A stretch of 15,766 bases of DNA from an uncultured Candidatus Melainabacteria bacterium (GTDB lineage Bacteria; Cyanobacteriota; Vampirovibrionia; Gastranaerophilales; Gastranaerophilaceae), in NCBI GenBank assembly GCA_934717895.1, contig CAKUZO010000041.1, positions 1 through 15,766 of the forward strand, read 5' to 3'. Shown piece by piece: positions 6,830 through 13,373 of the stretch; the first letter of the stretch is position 1; every line of letters starts with the position of its first letter. Both the position numbers and the translations under genes were made by a program. The notes beneath the pieces were generated by a model. It was given only the letters and a program-made list of their open reading frames with translations. It was not told the origin of the DNA and made no database searches.

Positions 6830-7528
6830 TTACTTATTAGCCTTTTGCTGATTATATTTTTCATATAAATCAGGTCGTTTGGCTTGCGTTCTTTTCAAAC
6901 TTTCTTGCAAACGAAACTCTGCAATTTCTTTATGATTGCCGTTTAATAACACCTCTGGAACCGCTAATCCTCTATATTCTCTCGGTTTTGTATAATGCGG
7001 ATATTCAATCAAGCCGTTTGAAAAACTGTCTTCATCTGCTGATTCTATTTTTCCTAATGTACCTTCTATCTTACGACTAACAGCATCAATTAGGCACAGT
7101 GCAGGAAGTTCGCCACCGGTCAAAACAAAATCTCCAATAGATATTTCTCTTGGTTTAATAATTTCTCGAATTCGCTCATCAAACCCTTCGTAATGCCCAC
7201 AAAGCATTACTATTTGATCGAATTCTGCAAGTTCATTTACGATTTTATCCGTTAATGGTTCTCCCTGCGGTGAAAGCATTACAGTCAGCGAGTTTCCGCA
7301 TCTTTCAACACTTTCATAAGCATCAACATAAGGTTGAGCCATCAAAACCATTCCGGCTCCGCCACCATAAGGAGTATCGTCAACTTTTTTGTGTTTATCG
7401 AGAGTGAAATCTCTTGGATTTACTGTGTTAACGCTCAAAATATCTTTATCAATTGCACGTTTTAGAATACTGAATCCGCAACAGCCATCAACCATTTCAG
7501 GGAAAAGAGTCAATACGTCAAATCTCAT
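6830..7528 (-). CDS. trmD: tRNA (guanine-37-N1)-methyltransferase
   Basis: TrmD methylates G37 next to the anticodon in tRNAs reading CUN, CCN and CGG, which prevents +1 frameshifts. The 232-residue protein contains the SPOUT knot elements 'DDTPYGGGAGMV' (residues 50-61), 'MLSPQGEPL' (84-92), 'LCGHYEGFDERI' (109-120) and 'ISIGDFVLTGGELPA' (129-143), then the C-terminal 'YPHYTKPREYRGLAVPEVLLNGNH' that contacts tRNA. All key residues are present. The ATG overlaps the rimM stop codon (ATGA), so translation is coupled. It is the last gene of the zinc-ribbon protein-rimM-trmD unit. Neither rpsP nor rplS, its usual neighbours, is here. Confidence 0.97.
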   Translation of the reverse strand: MRFDVLTLFPEMVDGCCGFSILKRAIDKDILSVNTVNPRDFTLDKHKKVDDTPYGGGAGMVLMAQPYVDAYESVERCGNSLTVMLSPQGEPLTDKIVNELAEFDQIVMLCGHYEGFDERIREIIKPREISIGDFVLTGGELPALCLIDAVSRKIEGTLGKIESADEDSFSNGLIEYPHYTKPREYRGLAVPEVLLNGNHKEIAEFRLQESLKRTQAKRPDLYEKYNQQKANK

Positions 7529-8037
7529 TCGATTAATCCCTCGATATTGTTAATGATGATTTTTTTATCTTTTATGCTCACGTCTGTAACAATAGCTTTT
7601 ACAAACGGGATTAGAACGATTTTTTTAGAATTTGTCTTGACAGAAAGAAGATCGCTTGCCCCGTTATTTGAAACTCCGACGACAAAACCTTTCTTTTCTC
7701 CGTTTTGGTCGAAAACTTCAAGACTAACAAGTTCATCTATCAAAAACTCGTCCTCTTCAAGGTTTTCTCTGATAGTTTCTTCCTCAACATAAAGAAAAGC
7801 CCCTTTGTATTCCAAAAGTTCATCGATGGAATTTATACCTTCAAATTGAACAAGGGCAATGTTTTTGTGCAACCTTGAATTTTTAATTATCAATGGAAGG
7901 TATTCGCTGTCTTTTTTCACGAAAACTTTATCAAGTGAACAGAAAAAATCCTCTTGATTTTTAGTAAAACCAACTTTGGCTTCACCTTTTATGCCATGAA
8001 AATTAAGAATTTTGCCAACTGAAACAAATTTATTCAT
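7525..8037 (-). CDS. rimM: 16S rRNA processing protein RimM
   Basis: RimM binds r-protein S19 and assists 30S head maturation. The 170-residue protein has the standard two domains: an N-terminal RimM barrel starting 'FVSVGKILNFHGIKGEAKV' (residues 4-22), and a C-terminal PRC barrel with 'LIDELVSLEVFDQNGEKKGFVVGVSNNGASDLLSVK' and 'KIVLIPFVKAIVTDVSIKDKKIIINNIEGLIE'. The last segment matches the conserved 'LIPFV...V...D...I' block. It starts 5 nt after the stop of the upstream zinc-ribbon/RGG gene and overlaps trmD by 4 nt. Co-transcription with trmD is the general bacterial arrangement. Confidence 0.95.
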   Translation of the reverse strand: MNKFVSVGKILNFHGIKGEAKVGFTKNQEDFFCSLDKVFVKKDSEYLPLIIKNSRLHKNIALVQFEGINSIDELLEYKGAFLYVEEETIRENLEEDEFLIDELVSLEVFDQNGEKKGFVVGVSNNGASDLLSVKTNSKKIVLIPFVKAIVTDVSIKDKKIIINNIEGLIE

Positions 8038-8042
8038 ATCAA

Positions 8043-9248
8043 TTAAGCTTCTTCTTCAACCTTTTTAGGTTTTCTTCCTCGTTTTGGTTTTTCTGCCGGA
8101 GCTTCAGCTGTTTCTTCTACCGCTGCTGCAACTTCAACTTTCACAGGTTCTTCTGCCGGTGTTTCCGCTTTTTGAGCATTAGCTTCGGCTTTGGCAGCTT
8201 CTTTGGCTTTCTTTTCTTCTTCTTTTTTCTTTGCGTTTTCAGCTATTTGTTTTTTATAATCTTCTGAAAGGTCAGGTCTATCTTCGTTCCATCTGTTCAA
8301 GCCCATTTGAGAACGTATTAGCCCGATGCCTACGTGAACTCTCCATTCGTCCATTTTTAACTGAGCCGCAATTATTTTGTGGCAACCGATTGGAGGCAAT
8401 GGAAGTAATGGTTCATATAAATTCTTAATTGCAAACAATTGATCCGGAGAAATCGCCAATTTACGTTTCGGGAACGGTAATTTCGGTAACATCATTTTTT
8501 GTCTTACAAGGTTAATTCCAAAGAAAACTTTTCTTGGTTCCAAACCGATTTTTTCACCGATAACCTCGTGACAATCAGGGTTTGGAAGTGGTAACATCAT
8601 CTTGTACAACAATTCAATTTGTTCCAATTGCTCTTTACTTACAAGTAATTGTTTAGGAGCTTTTCTTTGTTGTGGACGTCTGTTGAAATTGCTGTTTCTG
8701 TTAAATCCACCTGGGCGTCTGTTTTGATAGTTTCCTTGGTTGTTGTATCCACCACCTTGGCTTCTATTGTTGTAACCACCTTGTCTTTGATATCCGCCTT
8801 GATTACGATTTTGATAACCGCCTCTGTCGCCATAACCGCCTTGATTGCGGTTGTTGTAACCGTTTTGGTTTCTGTTATTATACCCACCTTGTCTTTGGTA
8901 TCCGCCTTGATTACGGTTTTGGTAACTGCCTCTATCGCCGTAACCACCTTGATTACGATTGTTATACCTATCTTGATTATAATTATTATAAGATCTTTGA
9001 GGTCTGTTGTAGCCTTGTTGCTGTTGATCATCTCCACCGGCACTGTAATAACGAGGAGCTTCATCGTTTCCGCCAGCACTATATCCTTTTAAAGGTTCTT
9101 CTTTTGGTGCTTCCGGTGCAGTCGGCGCATCTGATGATGGAGATACCATCATTTTCTTATCAGGATACAGACAATCCGGACAAATTACTCTTTTGGGGTT
9201 TTTCGTTTCAAACTCACGACCACATTTGATACACTTGTTTACATACAT
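8043..9248 (-). CDS. Modular zinc-ribbon, RGG/prion-like, tandem helical-repeat protein (unknown)
   Basis: I do not recognise this 401-residue protein as a named family. In order it shows: a Cys4 zinc ribbon (C6-x2-C9, C23-x2-C26); an acidic/Pro linker; a low-complexity Gly/Asn/Tyr/Gln/Arg tract (about 55-196) with two GYSAGG/YYSAGG motifs and tandem 36-residue repeats; two copies of an unfamiliar helical module (about 207-258 and 270-321) sharing QLxxIxxLYxxxLPLPxxxCH, then I and G-I-x-L-hydrophobic-R; a Lys/Glu/Ala helix (about 332-362); and a Pro/Ala/Glu tail with RGRKP (390-394), an AT-hook core. Its start has AAGAGGC 7 nt upstream and its own strong promoter. Five nt separate it from rimM, so it is co-expressed with rimM and trmD. 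Nucleic-acid binding, perhaps with phase separation, is inferred. The gene itself is certain. Confidence 0.92.
   Translation of the reverse strand: MYVNKCIKCGREFETKNPKRVICPDCLYPDKKMMVSPSSDAPTAPEAPKEEPLKGYSAGGNDEAPRYYSAGGDDQQQQGYNRPQRSYNNYNQDRYNNRNQGGYGDRGSYQNRNQGGYQRQGGYNNRNQNGYNNRNQGGYGDRGGYQNRNQGGYQRQGGYNNRSQGGGYNNQGNYQNRRPGGFNRNSNFNRRPQQRKAPKQLLVSKEQLEQIELLYKMMLPLPNPDCHEVIGEKIGLEPRKVFFGINLVRQKMMLPKLPFPKRKLAISPDQLFAIKNLYEPLLPLPPIGCHKIIAAQLKMDEWRVHVGIGLIRSQMGLNRWNEDRPDLSEDYKKQIAENAKKKEEEKKAKEAAKAEANAQKAETPAEEPVKVEVAAAVEETAEAPAEKPKRGRKPKKVEEEA
8748..8963 (-). repeat. Two tandem 108-bp coding repeats in the low-complexity tract
   Basis: Residues 96-131 and 132-167 of the zinc-ribbon protein are two copies of a 36-residue unit beginning NNRNQGGYGDRG. 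They differ at about three to four residues (for example S108/G144 and N127/S163). Each copy is itself built from NNRNQ, GGY and QNRNQ sub-repeats. Such arrays expand and contract by slippage or recombination, so length may vary between strains. Confidence 0.85.
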
Positions 9249-9355
9249 AATAAAAGCCTCTTAATTAAAAAATAACGTAATTACTGGGTTAATAATAAAT
9301 AATAAAGTAAAAACCTCCTCGGTAATAAAAAATCGATTTCTAACTCTATATTAAT
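9249..9355 (-). promoter_or_regulatory. Leader (about 105 nt) of the zinc-ribbon/rimM/trmD operon
   Basis: The predicted transcript starts near 9355 and the gene near 9248. The leader contains a perfect AGGAGG (9319-9314) with no ATG, GTG or TTG at usable distance, some 65 nt before the real start. The true start uses AAGAGGC at 9262-9256. No known riboswitch is evident. Possible regulation by the encoded RNA-binding protein is only a hypothesis. Confidence 0.4.
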
Positions 9356-9361
9356 ACATGC

Positions 9362-9390
9362 ATTATAGCATGCTTTTAATTTTTTTGCAA
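9362..9390 (-). promoter_or_regulatory. Sigma70-type promoter for the zinc-ribbon/rimM/trmD operon
   Basis: On the minus strand TTGCAA (9390-9385), exactly 17 nt, then a perfect TATAAT (9367-9362). The -10 hexamer is the loop of a CATGC/GCATG inverted repeat (9357-9361 and 9368-9372), a possible operator. It lies 12 bp beyond the stop codon of the xre-type gene. Confidence 0.72.
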
Positions 9391-9401
9391 CTGGCATGGA
9401 T

Positions 9402-9749
9402 TTATTCAATCAAATCAATAAAGCTGTTGACTTTTTTAAGATTACTTTTAGACATAACATTCAATTTTGAGTTGATTTGATAAATTAAAGCACCTTTTCC
9501 AACATCAATTCGATAAGTGGTATTATCAAAAAAATAGCTTATAGGAATACAAAATACATTTGCAATAATTTCCATTGTTTCGGCGGAAGGTCTGGATTTG
9601 CCGTCCTCTGCTCTTGCAATAGTTCTTCTGTCCAATCCGACTTTTTCGGCAAATTGTTCTTGTGTTAATTTATTGGCACGTCTTAACATGAGGATTTTAT
9701 CCGCAATATGACGGGTAGTTTGTAAGCATTTTGATTGAATATTTTCCAT
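9402..9749 (-). CDS. Xre-family HTH transcriptional regulator
   Basis: This 115-residue protein has one N-terminal Xre/Cro HTH domain: 'IADKILMLRRANKLTQEQFAEKVGLDRRTIARAEDGKSRPSAETMEIIANVFCIPISYFF' (residues 15-73), with the DNA-reading helix at 'DRRTIARAEDG'. The last 40 residues ('TYRIDVGKGALIYQINSKLNV...') form a small tail of unknown function. The ATG at 9749 has no clear Shine-Dalgarno. A 22-bp palindrome lies immediately upstream, the usual position of an autoregulatory operator. The gene is transcribed towards the zinc-ribbon operon, whose promoter follows it, and diverges from the gene at 9963. Its targets are unknown, but either neighbour is a candidate. Confidence 0.87.
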   Translation of the reverse strand: MENIQSKCLQTTRHIADKILMLRRANKLTQEQFAEKVGLDRRTIARAEDGKSRPSAETMEIIANVFCIPISYFFDNTTYRIDVGKGALIYQINSKLNVMSKSNLKKVNSFIDLIE

Positions 9750-9753
9750 ATAG

Positions 9754-9775
9754 ATAGATTAGCAACTTAATCTAT
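9754..9775. promoter_or_regulatory. Palindromic operator candidate upstream of the xre-type gene
   Basis: ATAGATTA (9754-9761) and TAATCTAT (9768-9775) are perfect 8-bp arms around a 6-bp centre, 4 bp before the start codon of the HTH gene. The size and symmetry suit a dimeric Xre repressor. Binding is inferred. Confidence 0.5.
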
Positions 9776-9807
9776 AAATTACTATGTAATGATTTTGTAT
9801 ATATGTA

Positions 9808-9836
9808 ATAATCTGTCATATTAAAAGTGATATCAA
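9808..9836 (-). promoter_or_regulatory. Possible promoter of the xre-type gene
   Basis: On the minus strand TTGATA (9836-9831), 17 nt, then GATTAT (9813-9808). The -35 is good and the -10 is only 4 of 6. Transcription from about 9801 would pass through the palindrome at 9754-9775. Confidence 0.35.
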
Positions 9837-9962
9837 TTATCCAGTAAACTAATCATAGCACCATATATTGGTATTATTAAGATTTGTAAATATATTCTAA
9901 ATTTACCGCAATTTATATCTCGCAAAACACTTTATATATAAGTAATCAAAAAGGAGGATATT

Positions 9963-10451
9963 ATGGCATTTTTTGACGGACCACAATTCGGTGGTCCACA
10001 AATGAACCCAAACGCATATGCACAAGTTTATGCAAACGAAAACGGCATCAGTCTTGATGAGGCAAAAGCTCAATTAAGAGCAAAATTCGGTGACCCGCAA
10101 AAACCAAATTCAACTTTTGCACCAGAACCGCAAAATATTCCAAGAGGTGCAATCGGGCCTGTTTTTACTTATCGCACAGACGGAACAAATTATAACTATA
10201 ACCCAGCTGATTTTAGCATGCAGACTCCTCAAGATATGGAAAAACTTGTCAGAAATGAAGCAAAGCGGAACGGAATGTCTGAACAGGATTTTGCATTAGA
10301 ATTAGGACTTCCGCCACGCGAAAAAGAAGATAAAACTGAAATGCTTAAAAGATTAGGAGTTCCGCAGGAGATTATTGATAAAGGTGATGATGCGATAAGA
10401 AAATACGCTGATGATCATGGTATTGATTTACCTGCAAAAGAAAGAAAATAA
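9963..10451 (+). CDS. Hypothetical protein with repeated short helical motifs
   Basis: This 162-residue protein is not recognised. The start is firm: AAGGAGG lies just before the ATG. It has no signal peptide or membrane segment. It opens with a Gly/Pro/Phe-rich stretch (FFDGPQFGGPQ). Three similar helix-turn units follow: 'YANENGISLDEAKAQLRAKFG' (about 24-44), 'NEAKRNGMSEQDFALELGLP' (about 98-117) and 'IRKYADDHGIDLPAKE' near the C-terminus. Each has an Asn/Asp-x-Gly turn leading into an acidic helix. Overall it is soluble and charged, with a Pro-rich spacer (about 45-85). It lies 44 nt before the next small gene and may be co-transcribed with it. No -35/-10 pair upstream is convincing. Confidence 0.82.
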   Translation: MAFFDGPQFGGPQMNPNAYAQVYANENGISLDEAKAQLRAKFGDPQKPNSTFAPEPQNIPRGAIGPVFTYRTDGTNYNYNPADFSMQTPQDMEKLVRNEAKRNGMSEQDFALELGLPPREKEDKTEMLKRLGVPQEIIDKGDDAIRKYADDHGIDLPAKERK

Positions 10452-10455
10452 TTAA

Positions 10456-10471
10456 GGGGGCATTTGCCCCT
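10456..10471 (+). repeat. GC-rich hairpin between two small genes
   Basis: GGGGC (10457-10461) pairs with GCCCC (10466-10470) around an ATTT loop, plus a G-T wobble at the base. No T-run follows directly, so it is a weak terminator at best. It may be a dispersed small palindrome or an attenuator between the genes at 9963 and 10496. Confidence 0.45.
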
Positions 10472-10495
10472 ACCAAATTTTAAGGAGAGTATAAT

Positions 10496-10837
10496 ATGCC
10501 AGAAAATTTTGAAGATCGTCCGTTAAATCCGCCTGAGATGCCACAAAAAACATTCTCATTAGACTCATTTGTTGAATGCAAAGATTTGCCCTGTTACAAA
10601 AAATTAACCGCCGGACTAGGTGTTAATTTACCATTACCAAGTGACAGCATAATAGTTACATTAGGAGCAGAAGCTCGTGTGAGTGTTTTCAACACCCCCA
10701 AAGGCACAAAAGTAACAAAGGGAGTTTTACCTGCATTGAGAGTAACACAAGAATTGGGCAAAAACGCACAACTTATGGCACGAATATCGCCATCACCATC
10801 AGAATTTGCAAGAATTGGCGTCCAATTAAAGTTTTAA
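10496..10837 (+). CDS. Hypothetical beta-rich small protein
   Basis: This 113-residue protein is not recognised. The ATG has AAGGAGAG upstream. After a Pro-rich N-terminus, residues 34-113 alternate hydrophobic and polar residues in strands ('KLTAGLGVNLPL', 'SIIVTLGAEARVSVFN', 'GVLPALRVTQELG', 'AQLMARISPSPSEFARIGVQLKF') and end in Phe. That pattern resembles antiparallel beta-barrel or outer-membrane-like strands, but there is no signal peptide, so export is not supported. Two cysteines (28 and 33) are close together. Its stop codon is one base from the stop of the convergent dtd gene. Confidence 0.75.
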   Translation: MPENFEDRPLNPPEMPQKTFSLDSFVECKDLPCYKKLTAGLGVNLPLPSDSIIVTLGAEARVSVFNTPKGTKVTKGVLPALRVTQELGKNAQLMARISPSPSEFARIGVQLKF

Positions 10838-10838
10838 A

Positions 10839-11276
10839 TCATTTTTCAAGCCAAAAGGTTACGGGACCGTCGTTAACAAGCTCCACGTCCATCATTGCAC
10901 GAAATTTGCCAGTTTGAACACTAACTTGTTTTTCTTTAAGTTTATTTACAAAATATTCATACAATTCATTTGCAATATCAGGAGTTGCGGCTTTGTCAAA
11001 AGATGGACGAGTGCCTTTTTTGCAATCACCGCATAGCGTAAACTGAGAAACAACAAGAATTTCTCCATCAACATCGGTTACTGACAAATTCATTTTGTCG
11101 TTTTCATCTTCAAAAATTCTTAACTTAGTTATTTTTTCGGAAAGTTTATCAGCGTTTTCTTCGCTATCGCCTTTTTCAACACCTAAAAATATCAAAATTC
11201 CTTTGCCGATTTGAGAAATTAATTTATTGTCAACTGTTACAGATGCTCGTTTTACACGTTGTAGTAATGCTTTCAA
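10839..11276 (-). CDS. dtd: D-aminoacyl-tRNA deacylase
   Basis: Dtd removes D-amino acids (and glycine from tRNA-Ala) from mischarged tRNAs. The 145-residue protein has the N-terminal '[13 protein letters not shown]', the active-site block '[17 protein letters not shown]' (residues 77-93) with Thr80, and the cis Gly-Pro motif '[10 protein letters not shown]' (135-144) that gives chiral proofreading. All are intact, and the length is standard. The start codon is TTG at 11276, supported by AGGAG 8 nt upstream and the family's usual N-terminus. It follows ruvA by 18 nt and is the last gene of the dnaA-ruvA-dtd unit. Confidence 0.96.
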   Translation of the reverse strand: MKALLQRVKRASVTVDNKLISQIGKGILIFLGVEKGDSEENADKLSEKITKLRIFEDENDKMNLSVTDVDGEILVVSQFTLCGDCKKGTRPSFDKAATPDIANELYEYFVNKLKEKQVSVQTGKFRAMMDVELVNDGPVTFWLEK

Positions 11277-11294
11277 CCTATTTTCTCCTAAAAA

Positions 11295-11912
11295 TTATAC
11301 AGACAATATTTTCAATGATTCTTTCAAAATTTCCTCAGCAGAAGCCTTATCGCTCAATGTTGCAAGAGCTTTTGAAATCGCATCTTGAATTTCTTTTCGT
11401 TCATAACCCAAAGATACAAGTACCATCTGTGCATCTTCAACCGCCTGATTATCCACTTGCGAAGGCTTGATTGACGAGATTTTGATAGGTTCTTTGGTTT
11501 GATAGTTCATTAATTTGTCTTTGAGTTCCAAAATGATTTTTTGTGCAAGTTTAGGCCCAACACCTTTGGCACGAGTAATTTCTTTGTAATTTCCATCTAT
11601 TACAAAACCAATAAGCTCTGATGATTCAAACTCATCTAGCAATGTTAGAGCCATTTTTAGCCCGACGCCTGAAACAGACGTCAAGATATTGAAAATATCT
11701 CTGTCTTCCTTGTGTAGAAAACCGCACAAACTCATCTTGTCTTCTCTGTGAACCAATACTGTATAAATTTTTATCTCATCTCCGGTCGCTTCATTGAAAT
11801 CCCTTGTTGAAACTTCCAAAAGATAACCGATACCAGCTGTTTCTACTGTCAAAAAAGTTCCTTTGCTAGTATTAGTTTTATTCGCTAAAATACCCTTTAT
11901 ATAATCGTACAT
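11295..11912 (-). CDS. ruvA: Holliday junction DNA helicase subunit RuvA
   Basis: RuvA tetramers bind four-way junctions and load the RuvB motor in recombinational repair. The 205-residue protein shows an OB fold (1-64) starting 'MYDYIKGIL' and ending 'REDKMSLCGF', a tandem helix-hairpin-helix domain ('LTSVSGVGLKMALTLL', 77-92, and 'ITRAKGVGPKLAQKIILELKDK', 112-133), a linker (about 134-155) and the RuvB-binding three-helix domain (about 156-205). Shine-Dalgarno GAGAGGGG precedes the ATG. It sits 21 nt after dnaA and 18 nt before dtd. No ruvB or ruvC is in the window. Confidence 0.97.
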   Translation of the reverse strand: MYDYIKGILANKTNTSKGTFLTVETAGIGYLLEVSTRDFNEATGDEIKIYTVLVHREDKMSLCGFLHKEDRDIFNILTSVSGVGLKMALTLLDEFESSELIGFVIDGNYKEITRAKGVGPKLAQKIILELKDKLMNYQTKEPIKISSIKPSQVDNQAVEDAQMVLVSLGYERKEIQDAISKALATLSDKASAEEILKESLKILSV

Positions 11913-11933
11913 TTTCCCCTCTCAATCAGGAAT

Positions 11934-13337
11934 TTAATCATCTTTACTATTTTCTATACTGCGTCTGATTTCTCTAATAGAACTTTCAAGCTCTTTGTTG
12001 GTGCGTAATTCTTCCTTGATTTTTTCATAAGAATAAAGCATGGTTGTATGTTTTTTATTAAAGAATTCCGCAATGCTTTCAAAACTTTTTTCTGTTAATT
12101 CTCTTGACATATAAACTGCAATATGTCGAGCTGATGACACTCTTTGGTTTCTTGCAGAGCTTAAAAAGTCTTTTAGCGAAACGCCGTAATATTCTCCAAC
12201 AGCACGTGCTACTTTTTCTATTGTAAGTTCACTATGAATTCGTTCACAGTTCAATACTTTTCTGGCAAATTCGATTGTAATATCAGCTTGTTCGATATCT
12301 GCGTATGCACTAACTTTATTGAAAGCTCCTTCAAGTTCTCGAACATTGTTTACATAATTTTTTGCAATATATTCCAAAACATCAAAACCGACCTTAATTC
12401 CGGCTTGTTCTGCAAGGTTTGCGATAATTGCTACACGAGTTTCAAAATCAGGTGGTGTTATATCAACCATCAAGCCCATTTCAAAACGCGTTCTTAGTCT
12501 ATCCGGAAGGGTTGGGATATCCTTTGGAAGCCTATCAGACGTGATAACAATTTGTTTGTTTTTATTGAGCAAACTGTCAAATGTGTGAAATATTTCTTCC
12601 ATTGTACGTGTTTTACTCTCAACAAATTGAATATCGTCAATCAATAAAACATCAACATTTCTGTATTTTTGACGAAACTTTTCCATGCGGCTGTTTCTGT
12701 CGTTCCCACCAAATTGGATATTTTTGATTAATTCGTTGGTATACTCTTCTGTTTTAATATATTTAACTTTTAGTTTCGGTTTATTAAAAATAACAAAATG
12801 CCCAATCGCTTGCATAAGGTGGGTTTTGCCAAGTCCAGAAGCCCCATAAATAAATAGTGGATTGAATTTTTTTGCAGGACTTTGAGCAACAGCAAGAGCA
12901 GCTGCATGTGCGAAACGGTTGTTTTCTCCTACTACAAAATTCCCAAATTTATATTTAAGGTTCAAATTTGCCGATGATTGCATCTGAGCAAGGTTATTCA
13001 ATCCCTTGTCATCATCGGTTTCTTGCTGAATTTGTTTGTTTTTTTGAAGTTCTTTTTTCTTTTCTTTTTGATACTTATCGGCAAGTTCCGGATCAAATGC
13101 AATATGATAACTTACATCTTTGTTAAAAATTTTTTTTAAAGTGCTTAAAATTTGCTCATTGTAGTTAGCTTTAAGAACCTGTGGGGCAAGTGCATGTGCC
13201 GAATACAGCGAAAACACATTTCCGTCATAATCCGCCGGTTCCAAGCCACCGAGCCACATCTTAGCCGGTGCGGGTAAAGCTTCATTAAGCTCTTCCTTAA
13301 TCTTATCCCAAAGATTTTTTACTTCCGAAATATCCAT
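11934..13337 (-). CDS. dnaA: Chromosomal replication initiator DnaA
   Basis: DnaA melts oriC and loads the helicase. The 467-residue protein has domain I (about 1-85, 'LWDKIKEELNEALPAPAKMWLGGL'), a charged Lys/Gln linker (about 86-125), an AAA+ core with Walker A GASGLGKT (165-172), Walker B DVLLIDD (229-235) and the arginine-rich 'LPDRLRTRFEMGL' (277-289), then domain IV from about residue 370. Domain IV keeps 'SSARHIAVYMSRELT', but the DNA-recognition motif, normally [G][RK]DHTT, reads NKKHTT (427-432), lacking the Asp and one residue. 'LYSYEKI' is cyanobacteria-like. The ATG at 13337 has no Shine-Dalgarno, and the putative -10 ends 6 nt before it, so the mRNA may be leaderless. It leads a unit with ruvA and dtd. 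Confidence 0.97.
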   Translation of the reverse strand: MDISEVKNLWDKIKEELNEALPAPAKMWLGGLEPADYDGNVFSLYSAHALAPQVLKANYNEQILSTLKKIFNKDVSYHIAFDPELADKYQKEKKKELQKNKQIQQETDDDKGLNNLAQMQSSANLNLKYKFGNFVVGENNRFAHAAALAVAQSPAKKFNPLFIYGASGLGKTHLMQAIGHFVIFNKPKLKVKYIKTEEYTNELIKNIQFGGNDRNSRMEKFRQKYRNVDVLLIDDIQFVESKTRTMEEIFHTFDSLLNKNKQIVITSDRLPKDIPTLPDRLRTRFEMGLMVDITPPDFETRVAIIANLAEQAGIKVGFDVLEYIAKNYVNNVRELEGAFNKVSAYADIEQADITIEFARKVLNCERIHSELTIEKVARAVGEYYGVSLKDFLSSARNQRVSSARHIAVYMSRELTEKSFESIAEFFNKKHTTMLYSYEKIKEELRTNKELESSIREIRRSIENSKDD

Positions 13338-13343
13338 ATATGT

Positions 13344-13373
13344 ATTTTACTATAAAAAAAATGAAACGTACAA
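13344..13373 (-). promoter_or_regulatory. Candidate dnaA promoter, possibly giving a leaderless mRNA
   Basis: On the minus strand TTGTAC (13373-13368), 18 nt, then TAAAAT (13349-13344). The predicted start falls on or beside the dnaA ATG, which also lacks a Shine-Dalgarno. A second GTACAA copy lies 18 bp upstream (13386-13391). Confidence 0.42.

Noticed and set aside
8639..9092. Long open frames on both strands over the low-complexity tract
   Set aside because: They are Thr/Ile/Val-rich products of reading the Gly/Asn/Tyr repeat codons in other frames or on the other strand, without Shine-Dalgarno sites.
9263..9401. Leader peptide behind the AGGAGG at 9314-9319
   Set aside because: No ATG, GTG or TTG follows at 5-12 nt on the minus strand.
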